Shown here: positions 41,621 through 50,659 of the stretch, piece by piece
Layout of the letters: every line of letters begins with the position of its first letter
Position numbering within the stretch: the stretch's first letter is position 1
Assembly: GCA_947167515.1 (NCBI GenBank)
Contig: CAMVIM010000011.1
Span: forward strand, 43,175 to 107,174
Direction: 5' to 3'
Origin: an uncultured Prevotellaceae bacterium
GTDB lineage: Bacteria; Bacteroidota; Bacteroidia; Bacteroidales; Bacteroidaceae
DNA: 64,000 bases
Translations under genes and position numbers: made by a program
Notes under the pieces: model-generated
What the model saw: only the letters and a program-made list of their open reading frames with translations
Told to the model about the DNA's origin: nothing
Databases searched by the model: none

Positions 41621-42625
41621 ATGGAGGATTCTATGGTAACGGTTTCGATTATTATCCCAATTTATAGGGTCGAGAAGTATATTGAGAGATGTTTAGATTC
41701 TGTTCGTGCCCAAACATATGAAAACTATGAAGTTATTCTTGTGGATGATTGTGGGGGTGATAATAGCATACAGTTGGCGGAATCTTATATATCAAAACAT
41801 AATCTAATCTGTTGGAAGATTGTCTCGCATGACAAGAATCGTGGTTTGTCTGCTGCGCGCAATACAGGGATTTGTGTGGCTTGTGGGCAATATGTTTATT
41901 TTCTAGATAGTGATGATACGATAACGGAAAATTGTATAGAACTTTTAGTAAATCACCTGGCCAAAGATGTGGATTTTGTTATGGCTTCTTATACAAATAT
42001 TCCAGTTCAAGCGGTGTTCCCAAACTTTGGGAAAGGGATATACACCCAAGAAGAATTAGTCTACAAATATTGCAAACAGGAATTGCCATGGAATGCCGTG
42101 AATCGATTAATTCGTCGAGACTTTCTTCTAAAAAATTCTTTGTTTTTTTATGTTGGTATTTTAAGCGAAGATTTGTTATGGAATTTCCATATATTGGCTT
42201 ATGTAAACAAAGCTGTCTTAGTTGATACTATTACTTATCATTATTATGTTAATCAGAATTCCATTATGAACTCATGTAATTATAATTATAAATATGCAGA
42301 AGACTTGCTTTTTATAAGTCAACGGATGTATGAACTTGTACAGAATCATTTTAATCGACCTCAAATTCATTATTTGCACATGGTAAAATATGATATAATT
42401 CCACGAGCCGTCTTATGGCATCACTACCCCTTTAAGTATAAGTGGCATATGTTATCGAACCTATTTCAAGATAGATTTTATGTGTACTATCGTTTTTTGC
42501 CTATTAAAAAGATGATGGTATTGTTGCTGCCTGCACCATTATTAATTTTATGTTATTTTGTGTCCTTTTGGGGACAAGAATATGGTTCTGTTGTTTTTCG
42601 CAAGTTGCGACTAGGAAGGATGTAG
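41621..42625 (+). CDS. GT2 glycosyltransferase
   Basis: From the ATG at 41,621 (an earlier in-frame ATG at 41,561 lies inside the previous gene) this is a 334-residue GT-A enzyme: VSIIIPIYRVEKYIERCLDSVRAQTYENYEVILVDDC, RGLSAARNTGICVACGQYVYFLDSDD with the DSDD metal site, and an acceptor part with LSEDLLWNFHI. It transfers a sugar from a nucleotide donor. A hydrophobic C-terminal segment may attach it to the membrane. Confidence 0.92.
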   Translation: MEDSMVTVSIIIPIYRVEKYIERCLDSVRAQTYENYEVILVDDCGGDNSIQLAESYISKHNLICWKIVSHDKNRGLSAARNTGICVACGQYVYFLDSDDTITENCIELLVNHLAKDVDFVMASYTNIPVQAVFPNFGKGIYTQEELVYKYCKQELPWNAVNRLIRRDFLLKNSLFFYVGILSEDLLWNFHILAYVNKAVLVDTITYHYYVNQNSIMNSCNYNYKYAEDLLFISQRMYELVQNHFNRPQIHYLHMVKYDIIPRAVLWHHYPFKYKWHMLSNLFQDRFYVYYRFLPIKKMMVLLLPAPLLILCYFVSFWGQEYGSVVFRKLRLGRM

Positions 42626-42698
42626 TACTTCTTTCATATTGAATTCGCAGAAGATGTACGAAGTCGAATTTAATGGATAAATATAGATACGTGGATTT

Positions 42699-43673
42699 AT
42701 GAGACAAAGAGATGTATCACTTGATATTATCCGTAACTTGGCGTGTTTAATGATTGTTTTGATGCATTCGCCTATGCTAGGATTGGATACTTCTGGTGTG
42801 GTATTATGTGGAATTAGTTATCTGACGGCTCCGGGTATTGGTTTGTTCTTTATGGTGAGTGGTGCTTTATTATTAAGAGGACACTCGGAAAAGCTTTTTG
42901 AAACTAAAGCCTTTTTACAGAGACGATTCTCAAAAATATTGATTCCAGTTGTTTTTTGGAGTTTAGTTGGGTGGGGATTGGATATATATGGGATTCAAAA
43001 TGAAGAAATAGGCATATTGTGGTTTATGTATTGTTTGGCTGGAATATACCTTCTTACTCCAATATTGTCAAGATGGTTGAGTGTGGCGAGTATAAAGGAA
43101 GTTGAGTTTTACTTGGTGCTGTGGTTGGCGACATTATGCGTCCCGTTCGTAAAATTATTCACCCCTGTTAATGAAAGTGATACGAGTTGGTTGTACTATT
43201 TTCATGGATATGTGGGGTATTATGTGTTAGGGTTTTATTTACAGAACTATATGGAGCGGCGGATATCCATGGGAAGAAAATTGATGTTTTCATTGGTGTT
43301 TGTGTGCATTTCCGTTATATTGCCTATTGCATTATTGATGTTGAATGTGGAAGTGGATTTTTATAGTTTATTTTGGTATTTGAGTGTTACGGTTGCCTTG
43401 CAGTGTGTCGTCTGGTGGAGTGTTGTGAAGCGATTGATGAAATATGTTGCAAAATTGCCGAGTTTTGTTGTGGAATTGTCCAAGTTGAGTTTTGGCATCT
43501 ATTTAATTCATATATTGGTGATGAGGAATCTTTTGTGGAAGACCGAATGGATGCAGAATATGAATGGATTGGTTCAAATAGTTGTATGCGCGATTCTGAC
43601 ATTCACAATCGGTGCTCTGATTAGTTGGGGCATATCAAAGATTAAATACGTCAGAGCAATTATTGGCTATTAA
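42699..43673 (+). CDS. Acyltransferase-3 family membrane protein
   Basis: A 324-residue integral membrane O-acyltransferase with about 10 TM helices. The N-terminus DVSLDIIRNLACLMIVLMHSPML includes the family His in the first helix, followed by GLFFMVSGALLLRG and FSKILIPVVFW. It would acetylate or succinylate a capsule sugar at the membrane. The next gene follows after one base. Confidence 0.9.
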   Translation: MRQRDVSLDIIRNLACLMIVLMHSPMLGLDTSGVVLCGISYLTAPGIGLFFMVSGALLLRGHSEKLFETKAFLQRRFSKILIPVVFWSLVGWGLDIYGIQNEEIGILWFMYCLAGIYLLTPILSRWLSVASIKEVEFYLVLWLATLCVPFVKLFTPVNESDTSWLYYFHGYVGYYVLGFYLQNYMERRISMGRKLMFSLVFVCISVILPIALLMLNVEVDFYSLFWYLSVTVALQCVVWWSVVKRLMKYVAKLPSFVVELSKLSFGIYLIHILVMRNLLWKTEWMQNMNGLVQIVVCAILTFTIGALISWGISKIKYVRAIIGY

Positions 43674-43674
43674 G

Positions 43675-44889
43675 ATGAAAAAAACGCGTATACTGATACT
43701 AATGCACTATATGGAGCTGGGTGGGGCAGAGAGTGCCCTACTCGGACTTTTGCAGAGTGTTGACCCTGTCAGGGTGGATGTGGATGTGTTTATTTATAGC
43801 CATCGTGGGGAATTGATGGATTTTATACCCAAAGAAAAAGTGAACCTCTTGCCGGAAATGGAAGCCTATTCATTGACGGAAAAGCCAATGTCGGAAGTGG
43901 TAAGGATGGGTTATTGGCGATTGGCAATTGCGAGGATGATTGGACGTCAAAAAACAGTCTCTTTTTGCAAGAGACATAAAGATTCTGGAAAGCCTGCTGA
44001 ATGTGGGACATTCTTTCAACAGCGAGCAACATGGAAAGTCCTTCCCAAGATTCAGCCAAATGTGGAGTATGATTTAGCCATCAGCTTTCTCACTCCCCAT
44101 TTCTTTGTGCTTAATAATGTACGTGCAAAGAAAAAGATTGGATGGATTCATACGGATTATACACGTATCATGGTAGATGTAGAGGCTGAGCTGAAGATGT
44201 GGGAAAGGCTGGATTATATAGCCAGTATAAGTGAGGAGGTCGGAAATCGGTTTTGTGAGGTTTTTCCTTCGTTGCGGCCAAAGTTGGTGCTGATTGAGAA
44301 TATTCTGAATGCAGACTTTATCCGTAGACGTGCAAAGGAAAGTGAAGTTTCGTTGTGTGACGACCCAACTACGGTGTGCCTTTTGACTATTGGCCGTTTT
44401 TCCCCCCAAAAAAAGATGGAGGATATTCCAAAGATTTGTAAGAAGATTTTGGAACAAGGGTTGCAAGTGAAATGGTTTATCATCGGTTATGGGAGCAAGG
44501 GAATTGAGAATGTGGTGAGGGAAAACGCTAAGAAAGAAGGCGTGGAAAACAAAGTGGTGATTTTGGGTAAGCAAGATAATCCTTATCCTTACATTCAAGC
44601 ATGTGACATTTATGTGCAACCGAGCCGCTACGAAGGTAAGTCCATTACGGTGCGAGAAGCTCAGATACTTTGTAAACCGGTGATTGTCACGAATTATCCT
44701 ACGGCTGGGTCGCAGATACAGACTGGCGTAGATGGCGTGATTGTACCGATGGATGTGGATGCATGTGCCATTGAAATGGCGGCATTTATCCGCAATGTAG
44801 ATTTACAAGAAAAGATGGTGGAATATCTGAAGACGCACGATTATGGGAACGTGGGTGAAATAAAAAAAATCTACCGACTTTGTGAATAA
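43675..44889 (+). CDS. GT4 glycosyltransferase
   Basis: A 404-residue GT-B glycosyltransferase starting at the ATG one base after the acyltransferase stop (a TTG lies at 43,663). Acceptor loop MELGGAESALLGLLQ; donor domain LLTIGRFSPQKKMEDIPKICKKIL, VVILGKQDNPYPYIQACDIYVQPSRYEGKSITVREAQILCKPVIVTNY with the E-x7-E region. It acts at the cytoplasmic face on the repeat unit. Confidence 0.92.
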   Translation: MKKTRILILMHYMELGGAESALLGLLQSVDPVRVDVDVFIYSHRGELMDFIPKEKVNLLPEMEAYSLTEKPMSEVVRMGYWRLAIARMIGRQKTVSFCKRHKDSGKPAECGTFFQQRATWKVLPKIQPNVEYDLAISFLTPHFFVLNNVRAKKKIGWIHTDYTRIMVDVEAELKMWERLDYIASISEEVGNRFCEVFPSLRPKLVLIENILNADFIRRRAKESEVSLCDDPTTVCLLTIGRFSPQKKMEDIPKICKKILEQGLQVKWFIIGYGSKGIENVVRENAKKEGVENKVVILGKQDNPYPYIQACDIYVQPSRYEGKSITVREAQILCKPVIVTNYPTAGSQIQTGVDGVIVPMDVDACAIEMAAFIRNVDLQEKMVEYLKTHDYGNVGEIKKIYRLCE

Positions 44890-44909
44890 GAGGATGTGGC
44901 AATACAATA

Positions 44910-44945
44910 AATCTGTGTTCATCTGTATAATCAGTGGGAGGAAAT
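44910..44945. repeat. Direct repeat, left of fic
   Basis: AATCTGTGTTCATCTGTATAATC followed by GTGGGAGGAAATA ends right at the fic ATG. A near copy lies at 45,874-45,908, just before the next gene. Similar 'ATCTGTGTTCATCTGT' sequences recur between genes in Bacteroidetes, so it may be a dispersed repeat. Confidence 0.65.
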
Positions 44946-45731
44946 ATGGTACAATATGATCAAGAGACATACGAAAAGACTGTTCATGAATACCAGCAGG
45001 TAGTGAGCAAAGGCTTCTCATTGGATGATTTCCGAACATATAATGAAATACTTTTCTCATGTCATAGTTGTGGCATTGAAGGTAATTCATTTACGGTCGA
45101 TGAGACACGGACATTGAAGGAAAAAGGACTTGGGATGATTCCACAGGGAAAGCCTCTGGTGGAGGCGTTTGAGATGCTGGATCATTTTGCTGCATATGAG
45201 GAGATGTTGAGGACTGTTGATGAGCCGATGACAGAAAACTATATTAAACATCTCCATTATCTTTTGACAGAACATACCATCGCTTATCGGCATCAAGGTG
45301 CTGTACCTGGAGAATATACAGATGTTGATATGGCTGCTGGTGATACCATCTTTGGCGACCATGAGGTCTTGATAGCTAAAGTGCCCAATTTATTGGAATC
45401 GACGGAATTAGCTTTGGAAGAAGATAAGTTGCCAATTATGGAACTGGTTGCCCGTTTCCATGCCTATTTTGAATACCTGCATCCTTTTCGTGATGGTAAT
45501 GGGCGGCTTGGACGTTTGCTGGTTAATAAGCTTTTGTTAAGAAAGAATAAGCCCATATTGATTATCCCTAAAGAGGGACGTGACGAATATATCAATTGCT
45601 TGCGTCTCTTTCGTAAAGATACTTCAGAACATCTTATTCAGTTTTTCTATAAGACTTCCATACAGAGGATGCAACAAGAGATGGAAGCAAAGCAGAGTAT
45701 GACAGAGGAGTCGTTAAAGTTTTCGTTTTAG
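44946..45731 (+). CDS. Fic-domain protein
   Basis: A 261-residue Fic protein, using the ATG at 44,946 rather than the GTG at 44,934. The catalytic loop HPFRDGNGRLGR (H-x-F-x-D-G-N-G-R-x2-R) lies in the central helix bundle, and an N-terminal inhibitory helix with S-C-G-I-E-G-N fits the (S/T)-x3-E-(G/N) motif of self-inhibited (class II) Fic enzymes. Fic enzymes usually transfer AMP from ATP to a protein hydroxyl. The target is unknown. Its place in a capsule operon and the flanking direct repeats suggest that it is a passenger gene. Confidence 0.92.
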   Translation: MVQYDQETYEKTVHEYQQVVSKGFSLDDFRTYNEILFSCHSCGIEGNSFTVDETRTLKEKGLGMIPQGKPLVEAFEMLDHFAAYEEMLRTVDEPMTENYIKHLHYLLTEHTIAYRHQGAVPGEYTDVDMAAGDTIFGDHEVLIAKVPNLLESTELALEEDKLPIMELVARFHAYFEYLHPFRDGNGRLGRLLVNKLLLRKNKPILIIPKEGRDEYINCLRLFRKDTSEHLIQFFYKTSIQRMQQEMEAKQSMTEESLKFSF

Positions 45732-45873
45732 ATAGGTGACAAGCGACAATGGCTTGATTCAAATTGGCTATGTCAAGCTACAGGTGTTTGGATATATAAA
45801 TAGACTCAACTTCCTGAAGTGAACGAAGCAAAAGAAACTCATTGTATGTAAAGGGATGCCCCATGTAATTCAA
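45732..45873. other. Gene-free spacer after fic
   Basis: No gene, RNA or hairpin with a T-run is recognised. It joins the fic stop to the right-hand direct repeat. Confidence 0.5.
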
Positions 45874-45908
45874 AATCAGTGTTCATCTGTACAATCTGGG
45901 AGAAATAT
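45874..45908. repeat. Direct repeat, right of fic
   Basis: AATCAGTGTTCATCTGTACAATC then TGGGAGAAATA matches the copy at 44,910-44,945 with a few changes and lies five bases before the next ATG. Together the copies bracket a segment of about 960 bp containing fic. Confidence 0.65.
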
Positions 45909-45912
45909 AAAT

Positions 45913-46617
45913 ATGATACCGAAAATTATACATTATTGCTGGTTCGGAGGAAAGCCGTTGCCGAGATTGGCACAGAAATGTAAAAGGAGTTGGGAAAAGT
46001 TCTTTCCTGATTATGAAATAAAGGAATGGAATGAGCAGAACTTTGATATCAATGCAACCCCATACACGAAATACTGTTATGAGCATCAGCAATGGGCATA
46101 TTTGAGCGATTTTGTGAGGCTTTATGTGGTTGAACGTGAGGGTGGATTGTATTTTGATACGGATGTGGAGGTGGTGAAGAAGCCAGTTGATCTGTTGGAG
46201 TCACATCGAGCCTATTTTGGTTGGGAAACTCCTGAATATTTGAATACAGGCTTGGGATTTGCGGCGGAGGCACATCATCCTGCGGTGAGGGCAATGTTGA
46301 GTCAATACGATGGTCTGGTGGTAGATGGGAAATATATGTATGAACGGATGCAAGGATGTCCGCAGTTGAACACGAAAGCATTGTTGCCATTCGGATTGCA
46401 ACAAGACGGAACCAAACAGGAGATTTCTGATGCTGTGATTTTACCTATTGACTATATGTGTCCATTCCGTGATGCAACGGGGGAACTGAGCAAGACAACA
46501 AATACCATCTCCATCCATTGGTTTAGTAAATCTCCTCACGGGAAAAAGGCTGCATGGAAGATGAAATTGACAAGACCATTGCATAGAATATTGAACAAAT
46601 TCATGAAGATTTATTAA
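45913..46617 (+). CDS. GT32-like (OCH1-type) glycosyltransferase
   Basis: The ATG at 45,913 gives 234 residues starting MIPKIIHYCWFGGKPLPRLAQKCKRSWEKFFPDYEI, the hallmark of capsular GT32 enzymes. YLSDFVRLYVVEREGGLYFDTDVEVVKKP contains the DTD metal site. It transfers a hexose from a nucleotide sugar. The longer frame to 45,856 crosses the repeat and lacks family similarity. Its TAA overlaps the next ATG (TAATG). Confidence 0.92.
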   Translation: MIPKIIHYCWFGGKPLPRLAQKCKRSWEKFFPDYEIKEWNEQNFDINATPYTKYCYEHQQWAYLSDFVRLYVVEREGGLYFDTDVEVVKKPVDLLESHRAYFGWETPEYLNTGLGFAAEAHHPAVRAMLSQYDGLVVDGKYMYERMQGCPQLNTKALLPFGLQQDGTKQEISDAVILPIDYMCPFRDATGELSKTTNTISIHWFSKSPHGKKAAWKMKLTRPLHRILNKFMKIY

Positions 46618-47819
46618 TGACTGCGATACCAATACCTGCGGAATTGATCATCCAGATGTTTTATTGGGTGACATTCTTAATATGCATATTTACTTTTTTC
46701 AATTATTCTGGTTCAAATAATTGTGATAAATTGTTGAGTAAAAACTCGATGGTGCCAGCACTAATAATGATATGCGTATACATTATTATTATCGGTCTTA
46801 GGCCTGTGAACTATAGATTTGGAGATACAGTTAATTATGCTGCAACTTATGCGAGAACCTTGCCGATATTTGGTGAAATAGATTATCATAAGGAATGGCT
46901 GTTTGCTTTGTTCCGGACTTGGTGCCGCTCCATGGGGTTTTCGGTGAATGTGTATTTCTTAATTATAGAGATAGGCTATTTAGGACTGATGTTCTGGGCA
47001 TATAAAAAGGCGCTTTGGGAAAATGCTTGGCTGGCGATGCTATTTGGCTTGAGTGCATTTTCTGTCTTTACATATGGCGTAAATGGCATCCGTAATGGGT
47101 TAGCATGCTCAATCGTAACTTTGGCAATTGTATTTGCTGCGAAAGATAAGAACTATTTTGTTACAGCAGTTATGTGCTTCCTGGCATTGGGTATTCATAA
47201 AAGTACATTGCTTCCTACTGCGGCTATGGTGGCGGCTTTGTTTTTCATTAAGAAGCCCAAGATTGCTTTAGTGTTTTGGTTGGTGAGTGTTCCTCTGTCT
47301 TTGGTGGCAGGAGGACCGATTTCCAATTTCTTTATGAGTTTGGGATTTGATGACCGTGCAGAGGCATATATGTCTGGAGACAATGCTAAATATGGTAACT
47401 TCTCTAATACAGGTTTCCGTTGGGACTTTCTGTTGTATAGTGCAATGCCTGTGTGGTTGATTTGGTACGTGCAGAAATGTATAGATAAGAAACGTGAGTC
47501 GATAGGGGGAGGAAAAACCTTGGAAGAAGAGGAAAGCGGTGTGTATGGTGCAGGCATTCTTGCTGACGCTCAAAGCATGCGGGTTTTCAATGTAATATCA
47601 ATAGTGTATTTGCTGACTAATGCATTTTGGGTGATGGTAATTAAGGCTGCTTTCTCGAATCGTTTTGCATATTTGAGTTGGTTTATTTATCCTTTGGTGT
47701 TAGCGTATGGTGTCATACGTTTGCATATTTGGGAGGATCAAGATAAGAAGGCGGGGCTGATATTGATGGCTCACATGGGGTTCACGATGATTATGTATTT
47801 TATGGGTACATTAGGATAG
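46617..47819 (+). CDS. EpsG/Wzy-like polysaccharide polymerase
   Basis: A 400-residue membrane protein with about 10 TM helices. The pattern FGDTVNYAATYAR, TYGVNGIRNGLACSIVTLAI and LALGIHKSTLLPTAAM matches the EpsG family (conserved Arg in GIRN and the H-K-S motif). It would polymerise repeat units in the periplasm, completing a Wzx/Wzy pathway with the flippase at 36,782 and the Wzc-like regulator. Confidence 0.87.
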   Translation: MTAIPIPAELIIQMFYWVTFLICIFTFFNYSGSNNCDKLLSKNSMVPALIMICVYIIIIGLRPVNYRFGDTVNYAATYARTLPIFGEIDYHKEWLFALFRTWCRSMGFSVNVYFLIIEIGYLGLMFWAYKKALWENAWLAMLFGLSAFSVFTYGVNGIRNGLACSIVTLAIVFAAKDKNYFVTAVMCFLALGIHKSTLLPTAAMVAALFFIKKPKIALVFWLVSVPLSLVAGGPISNFFMSLGFDDRAEAYMSGDNAKYGNFSNTGFRWDFLLYSAMPVWLIWYVQKCIDKKRESIGGGKTLEEEESGVYGAGILADAQSMRVFNVISIVYLLTNAFWVMVIKAAFSNRFAYLSWFIYPLVLAYGVIRLHIWEDQDKKAGLILMAHMGFTMIMYFMGTLG

Positions 47820-47849
47820 GGTGTTGATAAGATGTTCTTTAGTGACTAA

Positions 47850-48818
47850 ATGAAAACTATAACCATATTTACTCCAACATATAATCGGAAACATACGTTA
47901 CCTCGAACGTATGAGTCTTTGTGCCGTCAAACATGTGACGATTTTGATTGGTTGATTATTGATGACGGAAGCACAGATGGTTCAAGGGAATGGGTGGAAA
48001 GTTTGGGAGAGAAAGTTGTGGAAAAGGGGCAACAATTTGATTGGATGGGAAGAGAACTCGATGGAGAAGATGAAGATCATTTTGTGATAAAAACTTCTCA
48101 ATTCACAATTGAATATGTTTATAAACCTAATGGGGGACTCTACACGGGTTACAATACAGCCTATGCAACAATTAAAACAGAGTTGTGTGTGTGCATTGAC
48201 AGTGATGACTATATGCCAGATGATGCGGTGGAGAAGATGGTTGATATATGGAAGAATCGTCCCAAGGAGAAGGAATATTGTGGCATTGTAGGGTTGGATT
48301 TCAACGTGGTGGATAAGTTGCCGATTGGGGGGCTTTTCCCAGAGCATTTGAAAGAGGCTTATCAGATGGAGATAACCCATCGAGGAGATACGAAGCAGGT
48401 GATGAGGACCGATTTGATGAAAAAGGTCGCTCCACAGATAGGTTTCAAGGGAGAAAAAGACTTTAACCCCTTTTATATGCTGATACAGGTGCTGGATCAG
48501 TATCCTATCCTGATTGCGAATGAAAATTTTTGTTGGGTGGAGTACCAGATTGGTGCAGATAGCATGAGTCAAGGTATTTGGAAACAATATAAACGTTCTC
48601 CTCGCAGTTACGCAAAGTATCGTATCAATCAAATGACCTTGAAGCATGGTAATTCGTTGAAGAACAGGTTCCGGCTTTGTGTACACTATGTGTCTTCTTG
48701 CATCTTGAATGGGGATAAGGCTTGGTTGCGAAATACGCCATTGAGAGGGTTGACGATCTTGGCGATTCCATTGGGGGTATTCTTGACATTATTGGTTCTT
48801 TGGAAAAATAGAAAATGA
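47850..48818 (+). CDS. GT2 glycosyltransferase
   Basis: A 322-residue GT-A enzyme: ITIFTPTYNRKHTLPRTYESLCRQTCDDFDWLIIDDGSTD at the start, YKPNGGLYTGYNTAYATIKTELCVCIDSDDYMPDDA with the DSDD motif, then an acceptor region. A short hydrophobic C-terminus (LTILAIPLGVFLTLLVLW) likely anchors it in the membrane. Its end overlaps the next start (ATGA). Confidence 0.93.
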   Translation: MKTITIFTPTYNRKHTLPRTYESLCRQTCDDFDWLIIDDGSTDGSREWVESLGEKVVEKGQQFDWMGRELDGEDEDHFVIKTSQFTIEYVYKPNGGLYTGYNTAYATIKTELCVCIDSDDYMPDDAVEKMVDIWKNRPKEKEYCGIVGLDFNVVDKLPIGGLFPEHLKEAYQMEITHRGDTKQVMRTDLMKKVAPQIGFKGEKDFNPFYMLIQVLDQYPILIANENFCWVEYQIGADSMSQGIWKQYKRSPRSYAKYRINQMTLKHGNSLKNRFRLCVHYVSSCILNGDKAWLRNTPLRGLTILAIPLGVFLTLLVLWKNRK

Positions 48819-49927
48819 TACGTATTCTTCACATACTCCATTCAATGAACCGTGGTGGTGCAGAAGCGATGCTGATGAACTACTATAGGAACATTGACCA
48901 TAGCCGTGTACAGTTCGACTTTCTGCTGACAGAACAGAATCGATGCCAATATGAGGAGGAAATAGAAAATTTAGGAGGATATGTGTATAGAGTGCCTTTG
49001 TTGAGGTTCTGTAATCCTTTCCCATACATTAATGGGGTGAGAAGGTTCTTGAAAGAACATCCTGAATATAGAATTGTTCATTCGCATACATCAAGCAAGA
49101 GTGCAGTCCCTTTATGGATGGCAAAAAGATGCGGTGTTCCTGTGAGGGTTTGTCATGCACACAGTAGTAGTTCTGGCCATGGCTTGGAAGGATTCGTTAG
49201 ATGGGGATTAGGTGTCTGGCTGAAAAAAGTGGCAACAGATTTCATGTCTTGTGGTGAGGGGGCTACACTTTGTTGGTACGGCAAGGAATATTTGAGCAAG
49301 ACACGTTTTGTCCCCAATGCTGTTGATGTAGAGAAATATGGGTTTAATGAATCGATACGTCAGACTGTACGAGAAAAGTTACAACTGTCAGATGGTGAAT
49401 GTGTGTTGGGAATGGTGTCACGGTTTCATCCTGTAAAAAAACATCTTTTTGCCCTTGATGTGTTGGCTGCAATGAAGGATGTAGGCTGTTGTCCTAAATT
49501 GTTGTTTGTGGGTGACGGTGAATTAAGACCTGCTATTGAAGAGAAGATTACATTATTGGGCTTGGATAAAGATGTAGTGATGACAGGTCTTGTCAGCGAT
49601 GTCCCGAACTATTTGCAGGCAATGGATATGGTACTGATGCCTTCTATCAATGAAGGATTACCAGTGTCACTGATAGAAGCTCAGACGAATGGACTATCTG
49701 TGATTGCAAGTACGGGAGTACCTCACGAAGTGGATGTGACGGGAAATGTGGATTTTCTTCCATTGGATGTGAATGCATGGGCGGAGTGCTTGGCTTCAAA
49801 GATAAAACAGGGAACAGCACGAGATGTGGCTGCAGTAAAGAAAGTCAGGGACGCAGGATATGACATTAAGGTTGCGGGCAAGGATTTGGAAGAGTGGTAT
49901 TTGAATAAATATAATGATTTTGAATAA
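48815..49927 (+). CDS. GT4 glycosyltransferase (EpsF-like)
   Basis: A 370-residue GT-B enzyme starting MIRILHILHSMNRGGAEAMLMNYYRNID, the EpsF-type opening. The N-domain has YRIVHSHTSSKSAVPLWMAKR and RVCHAHSSSSGHG; the C-domain has GMVSRFHPVKKHLFALDVLAAM, LLFVGDGELRPAIEEKI and VLMPSINEGLPVSLIEAQTNGL with the E-x7-E pair. It acts in repeat-unit assembly. Confidence 0.93.
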   Translation: MIRILHILHSMNRGGAEAMLMNYYRNIDHSRVQFDFLLTEQNRCQYEEEIENLGGYVYRVPLLRFCNPFPYINGVRRFLKEHPEYRIVHSHTSSKSAVPLWMAKRCGVPVRVCHAHSSSSGHGLEGFVRWGLGVWLKKVATDFMSCGEGATLCWYGKEYLSKTRFVPNAVDVEKYGFNESIRQTVREKLQLSDGECVLGMVSRFHPVKKHLFALDVLAAMKDVGCCPKLLFVGDGELRPAIEEKITLLGLDKDVVMTGLVSDVPNYLQAMDMVLMPSINEGLPVSLIEAQTNGLSVIASTGVPHEVDVTGNVDFLPLDVNAWAECLASKIKQGTARDVAAVKKVRDAGYDIKVAGKDLEEWYLNKYNDFE

Positions 49928-49942
49928 TATTATATCTTTATT

Positions 49943-50659
49943 ATGAATATAGCATTATTGATAGCAGGTGGTGCGGGAAACCGTATGGGACAGGACATTC
50001 CCAAACAATTTCTGCATGTGGATGGATGCCCCATTATTGTTCATACCATGCAGTGTTTTCAGAAGCACCCAGATATTGATGCAATGGCAGTGGTATGTCT
50101 GAAAGGGTGGGAAACGGTACTTCAGGCATATGCCAACCAGTTCAGTATTACTAAACTGAAATGGATTTTCCCTGGTGGAAATACCGGAATGGAGTCTATC
50201 CACAATGGCATTTATGGGCTGAAAGGTGAGGGTTGTGTAGATGATGACCTGGTTCTGATACATGATTCCGTGCGTCCATTGTTGTCTCAAGATATCATTA
50301 GTAGTAATATTGCGATATGCCAAGCATATGGTTATGCCATTACTGGAATTCAATGTCGTGAGGCAATATTAGAGAGCGAGGATGGATTCTCTTCTAATCG
50401 TAGTATTCCTCGTGACACTTTGATAAGGACTCAAACCCCTCAGACTTTCAAGTTGGGTAATATTATAGATGTGCATGAAGAAGCTAAACAAAAGGGCATA
50501 GTGGATAGTGTGGCTTCTTGTACTTTAATTGCAGAAGTGGGGGGGCGTGAAATGCACATCGTTCCAGGGTCAGAAAAAAATATCAAGGTGACGACTGTGG
50601 AGGATATTGAGATTCTGAAGGCATTGATGCATACCACAAAAGAGGAGTGGCTGAAATGA
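49943..50659 (+). CDS. IspD/TarI-like cytidylyltransferase
   Basis: A 238-residue nucleotidyltransferase: LLIAGGAGNRMGQDIPKQF (CTP-binding loop), LIHDSVRPLLS, RTQTPQTFKLGNII and EKNIKVTTVEDIEIL are the IspD/TarI signatures. Next to an SDR and a LicD protein it more likely makes CDP-ribitol or a related CDP-polyol than the isoprenoid precursor. Its TGA overlaps the next gene's ATG. Confidence 0.88.
   Translation: MNIALLIAGGAGNRMGQDIPKQFLHVDGCPIIVHTMQCFQKHPDIDAMAVVCLKGWETVLQAYANQFSITKLKWIFPGGNTGMESIHNGIYGLKGEGCVDDDLVLIHDSVRPLLSQDIISSNIAICQAYGYAITGIQCREAILESEDGFSSNRSIPRDTLIRTQTPQTFKLGNIIDVHEEAKQKGIVDSVASCTLIAEVGGREMHIVPGSEKNIKVTTVEDIEILKALMHTTKEEWLK

Noticed and set aside
49943..50659. Assignment of the cytidylyltransferase as housekeeping IspD
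   Set aside because: The motifs fit both, but translational coupling to an SDR and a LicD gene inside a capsule operon favours a TarI-like role.
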